Shown here piece after piece: positions 48,042 to 56,345 of a stretch of 64,000 nt of DNA. Source of the DNA: Labia minor (Eukaryota; Arthropoda; Insecta; Dermaptera; Spongiphoridae). Made by a program: the position numbers and the translations under genes. The notes beneath the pieces were generated by a model that saw only the letters and a program-made list of their open reading frames with translations, did no database searches and was not told where the DNA came from. How positions within the stretch are numbered: position 1 is the stretch's first letter; each line of letters begins with the position of its first letter. Location: contig OY720346.1 in assembly GCA_963082975.1 (NCBI GenBank), positions 34,809,787-34,873,786 of the forward strand, in the 5' to 3' direction.

Positions 48042-48157
48042 TGATGTTGTGATGTTATCATTTGTCGAGAGATGTATGACTGTTCGTTGGTGGCCTCCAA
48101 CACCTTCTAATATTGTACAAGCGTCAGAGTTGGAGTATAGGATGGCTCAAATTCAAG
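48042..48157 (+). other. Possible internal or first coding exon
   Basis: An open frame reads DVVMLSFVERCMTVRWWPPT and continues PSNIVQASELEYRMAQIQ, ending at a good splice donor (CAAG|GTAATC, GT at 48158). The acceptor would be TTTTCAAAAG at 48041, which is weak (AAG), so the exon may instead start at the ATG at 48052 or 48076. The amino-acid mix (Trp-Trp-Pro-Pro, Cys, Met) and codon use differ from the A/T noise around it. This is the best host-exon candidate in the window, but I do not recognise the protein. Confidence 0.4.
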
Positions 48158-48604
48158 GTAATCAGATTAAAAAAAAGTGAATGTATCTTATTTATATATA
48201 AATACTATATAACACTAGAACTCATGATTTTTTTCATTCTATTTCCTTACTAACTTTAATTGATTCCATTCATCAAGGATATTTAAATAACTAGATATTA
48301 AGAACATTAAATTATAATAGGCTATGGAATTTACAACAAAAAAAAGTGTAAGAACTTAATTAACGTTAACATAAAATAAAATATTTTCTTTAATAATTGT
48401 ATTAAAAGAGAGCATCAAAAAATATTTTGAAAAATTCTTAGATACCAGCACGTCATGAAGAACCTAAATCTTTATAGAACTTTTTTTTTTTAAATAAGAT
48501 TGGGAACAGATAATCTGCCTTTTTTTAAATTTTACACACAGGGTTGGTTCTCTTACTTGACATCCTACAGATATGTAATATATGCTATATATTAGATGTT
48601 ATTT

Positions 48605-49150
48605 ATTTTTACTACCAGAGATAGAATTGCGATCACGAAAATTTTCGATATTGAGATTTTTATGTTCTATACGTTTTAGAGGTTCCTGAGTCATTTTCAC
48701 TAAGGCTGAGAAAAATGTCTGTCTGTGTGTGTTTAAGCTGAAATAATGAAATTTGGTACACGGGCATTATTCAAAATTCGTAGTTTTCTATCAACTTTTG
48801 AGAAATGAAGCTCAACCGGAAGAGGGTCATTACCTACCACGTTTTGATTTTTTTTCCTCTAAAAGTCTAAAGTGACCGTAAAAATAAAGATATACATTTG
48901 ATAGTTTTTCACAAGATTAAAAATTGTATAAAACTTTTATATATAGAATTTCAGCTTGATTGAATCGCTGAAAGTACCGGAATTAATTTTTTAACACTGC
49001 AAAACAAGCGCCAGCACGTGCCGTGTTGCCAAACACGCGCTTATTTATTAATTTTAATTTATAATTTAATTAATTAAATTTAATTTAAATCTAATATATG
49101 TTAATTAATCCAATTCAACTTGCGAGATAGTCTAGTGGAGACACTCCAGC
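48605..49150 (-). mobile_element. Helentron-like family A, copy 7
   Basis: Reverse orientation. The 3' end on the left is TTTTTACTACCAGAGATAG with a damaged hairpin; the 5' end on the right reads GCGAGATAGTCTAGTGGAGACACTCCA. The microsatellite has shrunk to a few TG units (48720-48732). Core motifs are intact. Much of the CGTG-containing 5' part is shortened. Confidence 0.83.
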
Positions 49151-50707
49151 TTATTTATTTTTTTAACTGGGCATCCCTTATTGCTACATGTCTTTACGTA
49201 CATGCCTGTGATCACTTGTTCATATTGATTTAATCAGACTATAAAGGTATTTGTTAATTTAATGCTTCTTCATGGCTCGATCAATATACCATCTTCTCAA
49301 CAGGGTTTTTGTTAAAATAAATTTTTCATTTCTTTCTTTCTTTATTTCCATTTTTTTATGTTTTTTGTGAACAATTCAAATGTCTTTGTATAAAGTATTC
49401 TCTCTTTTGTTACTGTTGAGCTGTCATAGAATTTTGTTGAATTTTTCCTATTGAATCTCCTGTAGTGCTACTAGATCAAACATGTAATTCTTCAATATTG
49501 ATTGCAGCATCTTTTTTATGATCCTGGGAATATTTCATTATCCAAAACACAATCCATTTTTTTGCTGAAGTCGAAATCCGTTAAATCCATCTTTGATCTG
49601 ATTCTGATTGTTGAGGATTTTATCCTTTTTCCTTTTTACTGAGTTAGTGGCACGCTGCACTCCCTCTTAAGAGGATCGTCGTTTTTTATTGTAAAAGTCA
49701 GAAGACTCGTTTGTACCCCTTTCCTTCAGCCGCCTAATGACCGCAATAAAATATAAATCCTATACTTAGAGAAAAGTTTTTTCTGTTATAACCCCAATAA
49801 TTGAATTTAAAATGTGTTAAACAAATAATATTTCGACATTTTATATTATATTCTATAAAAATTTAATAATATAATTTAATAATATAATAATTTGAATATT
49901 GTATTTTTAATTAATTTGATTTTCTTATACTATATGATATTTAATTTCTTATTATTAATTAAAGTTTAACAGTTATTATATTAAATTATTATATTATTAT
50001 TATTTAAATTAAAATTCAATTATGCTGAATTTATTCAAATCTTTTGAGAAATATAATCTAATTTTTACATTTATATAATAAAAATCAGTTTTATGATGTT
50101 TTGGATTTTCTTTTACAAATTATTTCAATTAAACCACTTTGTTATAGCATGCTCTAATAGTTTTGAAAAGAACATAAATATATATCTTTATGCGGTTTTT
50201 GTGACTTTTACTTTAATTAAAGAATTTTTTATGCAATTGTTTTAAAAATTTATTTTAAAACTTTTTTACATTCAAATTAATTTTCTTTTATTTTTTTGTG
50301 TAAATATTAAAGGTCATTTTGATTAAAGACTTTTAGTTAATATATATCTCTTTCTTGAATATACCTTTTTAATTCATATATTAAAGATTAAATTATTTAA
50401 ATATAATATTTCACACAAAAGTTTAAAATTAAATATAAACTTTTTTCATTATTTTAATGTTTTTCTTTAAAAATGTATTTATTAATTATTATAGACTATG
50501 TCTTCATAGTATTATATTTAATTTTATTTATTAATTATATCGGTGTAAAAATAATTTTAATATTTTTTCTTTTTATAATTTTTTGATCGTTTCTTTAGAA
50601 TCAAAATAAGACTATTCTTATAATATTCCTAATCATAATAATAAACAATAAAAATTTATTATTTTAATAAATAAATTTTTAAAATTATTAACATTCATTT
50701 TACCTTA
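49151..50707. other. AT-rich DNA, no gene recognised
   Basis: 49460-49740 is less A/T-biased but gives no product I recognise. 49800-50700 is low-complexity A/T. Confidence 0.5.
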
Positions 50708-50956
50708 AGGTAAGTGTCCACTTGAGACAAATTCTCGAGAGAAAGTCTCGAGATTAGTTCCGAAGTGTTGTCCATTTGAGATCACTTGCGCTCTCGAGAC
50801 AGCATTTGGAGACTCGACAGTCACTGCAGTCTCGAGATCGGAAAATTTTGTGTACACTTGAGAGCTTACTCTCAAGTCTCAGTCGATTCTGTGACTTGGG
50901 TGTTAGTTTTGAGATTAATTTCTTTCAAAATGGATTCACGGCAAATCTTAGCCTTT

Positions 50957-51196
50957 CTAATTGTGCGTAAAATTATGAAAAAACGGGAAGTGAAAAAAAA
51001 GGCGTGTTATGGATCTTTCGCTGAATTTCATTTCCACTGCAATTTTCAAATTTCGAAGCAAATTCTTCGTACATTGCCATTTTTTTTCGCGATTTCTATA
51101 AAGTTTATGTTTTACATTCCATAAAAACTCTTTCTCCTCATAAAGTTCGATTAATTTAAACACTTCCTCGTCAGTCCACTCGCGCTTATCATTCAT
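50957..51196 (-). CDS. MADF/Myb-SANT-like DNA-binding fragment (copy in D1)
   Basis: 79 codons from the ATG at 51196. Residues 1-50 read MNDKREWTDEEVFKLIELYE and on to FLWNVKHKLYRNREKKW. This is the first half of a MADF-type domain (W.DEE...LI.LYEE...LWN pattern), a trihelix Myb/SANT relative. PIF/Harbinger elements typically encode such a protein next to the transposase to help bring it to the ends. The usual domain is about 80-90 residues; here the reading departs from the family after about residue 52 and ends in a Phe/His-rich tail. It probably represents exon 1 with the rest deleted. The same first 52 residues occur in the inner copy. Confidence 0.6.
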   Translation of the reverse strand: MNDKREWTDEEVFKLIELYEEKEFLWNVKHKLYRNREKKWQCTKNLLRNLKIAVEMKFSERSITRLFFHFPFFHNFTHN

Positions 51197-51406
51197 TTTT
51201 TAAAAAATTGATTTGTAATTTAAATTAAAGAAATATTTTAAATAAGCGGGAGTGTCCTCCCCTAGACTTTCCCGCATATAAATAGGTATAAAGAGTTGTC
51301 AATGAATATTTAGAATGTGTAAACTTGGTATTGATAAAGAGCCAGTTCGTATTAGTTTATTGGTGTCAAATTTGATATTTGGTAACATTTATATATATAT
51401 ATATTA

Positions 51407-51668
51407 GGGGCAGCATGGCTGAGTGGGTAGAGTACTAGATTTCTACACAGGAAGCCTGAGTTCGAATCCCAGCATAGAACTCAAGATTTTATATTTATTT
51501 AATTAATAAATAAATATAAAAATTTAATTCAATTTAACAACGGCTGCCCCACCGAAGAAGGCAAGGGGAAACCACTTCGGTCAAATTTCCCCATGAACAC
51601 CCTATGACTCCTGTGGAGTTATTAGGGCCACGACACTTCCGCTAGGAAGTTATCGACAACGAAGAAGA

Positions 51669-51670
<2 letters not shown>
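51407..51670 (+). mobile_element. tRNA-derived SINE, copy 2
   Basis: The head is clearly tRNA-like, with box A TGGCTGAGTGG (51416) and a perfect box B GTTCGAATCCC (51460-51470). The middle domain AATTCAATTTAACAAC, then GCTGCC, is shared with the SINE at 2989. The tail is (GAA)n. It is flanked by (TA)n on both sides, which hides any target duplication. The body beyond the head rules out a plain tRNA gene. Confidence 0.8.
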
Positions 51671-51707
<37 letters not shown>

Positions 51708-51736
51708 AAAGTTCTACTTCCGGTTAACTGATATTT

Positions 51737-52257
51737 TAAATGTAAAAAAAACAGATATGGATATAATATAAATATTTTTAATTTTATTTTATTTATAATA
51801 TATAAGGGCTGGCTGTGACGTCATAAAGTGCGGGGTGACGTCATATAATTTTAAATTAAGAAAAAACTAATGAAGATGATTTTTCTCGTGGATAAAACCA
51901 ATACAAAGTGCATAACACGTGGAGATATGCCCTCACGTGAAATTTGATATGAAAATAACCCTTCACTTCCTCTCTTCGATCGGCAATACTAGCACTTCCG
52001 GTTTCCAGATTTGCACCAAAAGCTGATCAATTCATCCTACTGATGTATTAAGTAAATATACCAAATTTCATCAAAATCCGTTGAGCCGTTCAGGCTGTAC
52101 ACATCTATACGGACGGACAGACAGACGGACGGACAGACATCATGCTAAAAATAATTTTTTCTGTTAAGAAAATGCATTCGTGGAGATATGTACCTAAAAA
52201 TATCCATAGGTGAAATTTGGTGTGAAAACAATACCTCCCTTACTATCGTCGGTCGGT
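51737..52257 (+). mobile_element. Helentron-like family C, copy 4 (5' truncated)
   Basis: The 3' end TACTATCGTCGGTCGGTAA is intact at 52241-52258; the 5' palindrome and subterminal repeat are missing, since the match starts near ACAGATATGGATATAA. The (GACG)n-type microsatellite is short. The CRE pair is kept at 51816 and 51836. Confidence 0.8.
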
Positions 52258-52337
52258 AAAAAAGAAACGCTACTTGTATAGGTAAAATGTCACTTCCGGT
52301 AGTCAGATCATGATGAAATTTGGTATCTCAATTTTTT

Positions 52338-52557
52338 TCATATTTTTAAATCTATATACAAAATATGAAGCAAATATCTCGAAGCAAACTGGTACTTTAC
52401 TTGAAAGGTAAACGCAACCAGTGTAGGTAAAGTACCACTTCCGGTTAACCGATTTTGACGAAATTTTGATAGAAATCTACAAACTGTGAATAATATCGGT
52501 GTACCAAATTTCGAAGTCCTAGCTTGATTAGTTTTTGAGTAAATTTGCTTACATACA

Positions 52558-52588
<31 letters not shown>

Positions 52589-52775
52589 CATACACACACA
52601 CAGACATAATTCGAAAAATGGTATTTTCCGACTCAGGGAGGTCTAAAACGTCAAGATCTATCGAAATCTCGAAGTCGAAATTTTTGACGATTCCAATACT
52701 TCCCTTAAGGTAAGTGTCCACTTGAGACAAATTCTCGAGAGAAAGTCTCGAGATTAGTTCCGAAGTGTTGTCCAT
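52338..52775 (-). other. Chance open frame across family B and the D2 end
   Basis: 145 codons open on the minus strand, but it runs through the (CATA)n microsatellite (giving VCMYVCMYVC) and the Helentron-like core, with the ends in unrelated elements. I regard it as non-coding; it is listed because it is the second longest open frame in the window. Confidence 0.6.
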
Positions 52776-53086
52776 TTGAGATCACTTGCGCTCTCGAGAC
52801 AGCATTTGGAGACTCGACAGTCACTGCAGTCTCGAGATCGGAAAATTTTGTGTACACTTGAGAGCTTACTCTCAAGTCTCAGTCGATTCTGTGACTTGGT
52901 TGTTAGTTTTGAGATTAAGTTTTGAGATTTAATTTTCAAATTTCGAAGCAAATTCTTCGTACATTGCCATTTTTTTTCGCGATTTCTATAAAGTTTATGT
53001 TTTACATTCCATAAAAACTCTTTCTCCTCATAAAGTTCGATTAATTTAAACACTTCCTCGTCAGTCCACTCGCGCTTATCATTCAT
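52754..53086 (-). CDS. MADF/Myb-SANT-like fragment (copy in D2)
   Basis: 110 codons from the ATG at 53086. The first 52 residues are identical to the D1 protein (MNDKREWTDEEVFKLIELYE onward). The later part (KSQNLISKLTTKSQNRLRLE and beyond) is read from the terminal region after the 110-bp deletion and is probably not native. The family C insertion begins only four bases upstream of the ATG, which would separate the ORF from its promoter. It is likely non-functional except possibly as a short DNA-binding peptide. Confidence 0.5.
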   Translation of the reverse strand: MNDKREWTDEEVFKLIELYEEKEFLWNVKHKLYRNREKKWQCTKNLLRNLKIKSQNLISKLTTKSQNRLRLESKLSSVHKIFRSRDCSDCRVSKCCLESASDLKWTTLRN

Positions 53087-53090
53087 TTTT

Positions 53091-53710
53091 ACCGACCAAC
53101 GATAGTAAGGGAGGTATTGTTTTCACACCAAATTTCACATGTGGAGATTTTTACATATCTCCACGAATCATGCATTTTCTAAACAGAAAAAGGTATTTTT
53201 AGCATGATGTCTGTCCGTCTGTGTGGATGTGTACAGCCTGGATGGCTCAACCGATTTTGATGAAATTTGGTATATTTACTTAATGCATCATTGGGATGAA
53301 TTGATCAACTTTTGGTGCAAATCCGGAAACCGGAAGTGGTAGTATTAGCGATCGACGAAAGGAAGGGAAGGGTTATTTTCACACCAACTTTCACATGAGG
53401 AGGTTTTTATATATATCACCACGAATGTATTGGTTTTATCCTCGGGAAAAATCATCTTCATTATGTTTTTCTTAATTTAAAATTATATGACGTCACCCAG
53501 CCCTTCATGACGTCACAGCCTCGGCTAACGCCGGCTACTTTAGCTATATATTATAAATAAAATAAAATTACAAATATTTATGTTCTATCCATATCTGTTT
53601 GTTATTACATTAATAGATATATTAAAATTATTTGAAATTGTTTCTGTAGCTGGAAATTAATTTATTTCAAACCGTCGGTCGGTTCGGACCTGGCCACAGG
53701 TCAACTTATT
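53091..53710 (-). mobile_element. Helentron-like family C, copy 5, inserted in D2
   Basis: 620 bp, complete. D1 preserves the empty site ATTCATTTTT|TAAAAAATTG, so the insertion lies exactly between two T residues without duplication. CRE pair at 53488 and 53508. The microsatellite is nearly lost (GTCCGTCTGTGTGG). Confidence 0.92.
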
Positions 53711-54214
53711 TAAAAAATTGATTTGTAATTTAAATTAAAGAAATATTTTAAATAAAAAGTATCGAGACCGACTCTCAGCTCTTCCAACATTGACGGAAGA
53801 CTGGTGACTAAATCTCGTGAGCAGGAATGATCATGTCCACTTGTGACAAGTGCAGTGTCTGATACTTGTATAGGCTTGTCTCTGAGAGCGCTCTCAGGCA
53901 CACATACATTTGAGAGTCTTGTCTCGATATCAGTCTCGAGACCAATTTGTCTCAAGTGGACACTTACCTTTATACGAAGTATGCGTGAAAGTAATAAAAA
54001 GTATCGAGACCGACTCTCAGCTCTTCCAACATTGACGGAAGACTGGTGACTAAATCTCGTGAGCAGGAATGATCATGTCCACTTGTGACAAGTGCAGTGT
54101 CTGATACTTGTATAGGCTTGTCTCTGAGAGCGCTCTCAGGCACACATACATTTGAGAGTCTTGTCTCGAGAGCAGTCTCGAGACCAATTTGTCTCAAGTG
54201 GACACTTACCTTTA

Positions 54215-55490
54215 GGCAGTTAAGAATACTTTCTACAATTTTAAACAAAACAATGGATAAATAAATAAAAATAAATTATATTTGATATTTAAATAAATCA
54301 AATCAAAGAAAAAAAGGGATAAAAAAGTATTTATTAAAAAAAAAATGAAAGATATAAAATGTAAATGAAACAGATCTAAGAATCAGTTACAAAATATCAT
54401 GAAACATTAAACATTGACAATGATTTATATTTTTGAGTTGTGACGAAAAAAAAAAATTTTTATTTCTAATGTCTAAGAAAATTTATTTTTTATATGCAAA
54501 GAAAATTTACAATGACTATATTCCAAAATTTATATATTGAAGTAAATCACAAACACCTGGATGCATTAAAAAACAACAGCACCAATATATTATATTTATA
54601 ATACATGTATAATAAATCTTTTTCACTTTTAAAGATTTTTATATTATTATATCGTATAATAATAGGCAGTTTATAGTAGGAATTTTGGATTGAAGAAGGG
54701 GGAGGGGAGTGAAACGTTTACTTTGGATTAATTTTAAGAGGAAGAAACCGAAACCGTACACTTTTATTATGTTACAAAACAAAAATTACATAAATTTAAA
54801 ATCAAAACAATATTCAGTTATTTACTTAATATAGGACAATGTTCGTTAAAGAAATGCAAGTTTGAAATTTTACTGTGATTTACCATCAAAAAGAACAAAT
54901 CTTAAATTTGTTTATTGCCTTTAAGCTTGCATTTTAAATGAATGTAAAAAAAATTTGAATTGAATTGTATAAATATAACAAAAAACAAACTAAAATTAAA
55001 TTGAAATGTATAAAGAATAAATGTTACGACAGATTTTAGTATTTGAAAGGATCGCTAAGTTGTTTTGGTCCTGGTGATTCTTTCTATTGTCCCATCTAGA
55101 GACCGTCTGGTCAACAGCCAACCTTGCCTTGTTCATGGCCTTTAAGCACTTCTCGTCGGGCTCCTGTTGTAAAAAGCACGTAGACGTAGGATGGAAGGAA
55201 GATAAAACTAATATGTTTATAATCTTCAGTTTGTGACTTCTTAACCTTTCAGTCCATATGCACATTAAAATTCTAATATTATTTTTAAATTCCTAAGAAG
55301 TCGCATTTATACATTTTAATTGAAATAATATTTTAATAATATAACTAATATAAAAATTATAATTTTTCCTATACAAAAAATGAGTTAAATAAAGCATCTA
55401 AATTGAAATAAATTTTTTTAAAAAAATTTATTTTAATTTCCACCTTGAAGCATTGCTTTTAGGAAATAAAAAAAGGTTACTATAGATATA
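54215..55490. other. AT-rich DNA with one possible exon
   Basis: Low-complexity A/T apart from the candidate exon at 54996-55163. No other feature. Confidence 0.5.
54996..55163 (-). other. Possible terminal coding exon
   Basis: On the minus strand a strong acceptor, GTGCTTTTTACAACAG, precedes base 55163. The reading EPDEKCLKAMNKARLAVDQT and VSRWDNRKNHQDQNNLAIL follows, then a stop at 54996. Composition is well above background. No family was recognised, and no upstream exon was identified. It could be a true last exon, an exon with an unseen donor, or a relic. Confidence 0.35.
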
Positions 55491-56343
55491 CGAGGGTTGT
55501 GTACATTCGATTATCGAATTTTTTTTGTTATGTTGTTAAACATGTGTTTCACATATGTTGACATTATCAGCCATTTTGGATTAGTAGTTTGTTTTTGATA
55601 ACTGAAAAAGTTAGTCACGTTTTTGGGTGTTCTTCGATTTTTTACTTAAAAAATGGATCAATGAATCTGTATTAAATTTTGCGTTAAAAATGGAATAAAG
55701 TGCTCAAACGCACTTAAAATGTTGACTGTGGCATTCGGAGGGTCTACTTTGTCTCAAAAATATGTTTATAAGTGGAGTTCAAAGCACACCAATTTCGATC
55801 AAATGTTAAGGTTTTGCTAACTCTTTTCTTCGATTACAATGGCGTGGTGCATCATGAGTTCTTTCCAACAGATCGTACTGTTAATAAGGAGTACTCAAAG
55901 GAAGTTATGCAACGTTTGCATGAAGCATTACGGCTCAAACGATCGGATTTGTGGAAAAACAAACCATGGATTCTGCATTACGATAATAAACCAGCTCACA
56001 CATCATTGCTTGTTCGTGATTTTTTGGCCAAAAATAACACCGTAATCATGCCTTAACCACCGTTTTCACCAGATTTGTCTCCCTGCGACTTTTTCCCATT
56101 CCAAAAACTGGAGAGACCAATAAAAGGAAAGCGTTTTGCTACAATTGTCGAGATAAAGTCGGAATCGAAAAACGAGCTGATGACCATATCGAAAAGAAGT
56201 GCTTCGACGATTGGAAGAAGCGTTGGCATAAGTGCATCATATCTGAGGGGAATTACTTTGAAGAGGACAAAATAGATATTGATGAATAAATAAATACTTT
56301 TTGAAATAATTCAAAATTCACCTTTTCTTTTGAGCAAACCTCC
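55491..56343 (+). mobile_element. mariner element, internally deleted
   Basis: The left end CGAGGGTTGTGTACATT and the right end GCAAACCTCC are weak inverted repeats, each flanked by TA (55489-55490, 56344-56345). 853 bp against about 1.3 kb for a complete mariner; the middle of the transposase gene is missing. Confidence 0.75.
55653..56289 (+). pseudogene. mariner transposase (DD34D) pseudogene
   Basis: The ATG at 55653 opens MDQ, then a stop and ICIKFCVKNGIKCSNALKML, the N-terminal helix-turn-helix region. After about 25 more residues the reading jumps, through a deletion, to NVKVLLTLFFDYNGVVHHEF (first catalytic Asp in FFD), WILHYDNKPAHTSLLV (second Asp) and, after an in-frame TAA at 56054, FSPDLSPCDFF (third Asp). 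A frameshift then leads to CFDDWKKRWHKCIISEGNYF near the C-terminus. The catalytic triad is readable, but the large deletion, stops and shift make it inactive. Confidence 0.88.
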
Positions 56344-56345
56344 TA

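Larger units (their letters stand above)
52708..53969 (-). mobile_element. PIF/Harbinger-like element, inner copy (D2)
   Basis: Same terminal repeats as D1, with TTA duplications at 52705-52707 and 53970-53972. In family B copy 1 the corresponding uninterrupted site reads CCCTTAAGTATACG. Without the family C insertion it is about 640 bp, roughly 110 bp shorter than D1 through an internal deletion. Its left 200 bp differ from D1 by only one or two bases. Confidence 0.88.
51246..53997 (+). mobile_element. Helentron-like family B, copy 2, inserted in D1
   Basis: Begins GCGGGAGTGTCCTCCCCTAG and ends TATGCGTGAAAGTAAT. Comparison with the inner Harbinger copy D2 gives the empty site TTTTAAATAAAAAGTATCG, so the insertion limits are known to within two bases. 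Inside sit a SINE (51407-51670), a family C copy (51737-52257) and D2 (52708-53969). Core motifs and (CATA)n are at 52435-52605. Confidence 0.87.
50708..54211 (-). mobile_element. PIF/Harbinger-like element, outer copy (D1), split by a nest
   Basis: Terminal inverted repeats start AGGTAAGTGTCCACTTGAGA, with the complement ending ...CACTTACCT. A 3-bp duplication TTA flanks it (50705-50707 and 54212-54214), the PIF/Harbinger signature. The element is present as 50708-51245 plus 53998-54211 (about 750 bp). Many TCTCGAGA motifs cluster near both ends. It carries a MADF/Myb-SANT-type exon but no DDE transposase, so it is non-autonomous. Confidence 0.85.

Noticed and set aside
50776-51124. Plus-strand frames of 64 and 112 codons in D1
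   Set aside because: They lie antisense to the MADF-type ORF and the subterminal repeats; composition does not suggest a protein.
51416-51470. Possible tRNA gene (good box A and box B)
   Set aside because: No clean cloverleaf with a paired acceptor stem was found, and a SINE-type body and tail follow; a second related copy lies at 2989.
53710-54248. Two near-identical minus-strand frames (81 and 92 codons) with RQIGLETxIETRLSNV
   Set aside because: They are the terminal regions of D1 and D2 read through the TCTCGAG repeats; repetition reflects the transposon copies, not a gene family.
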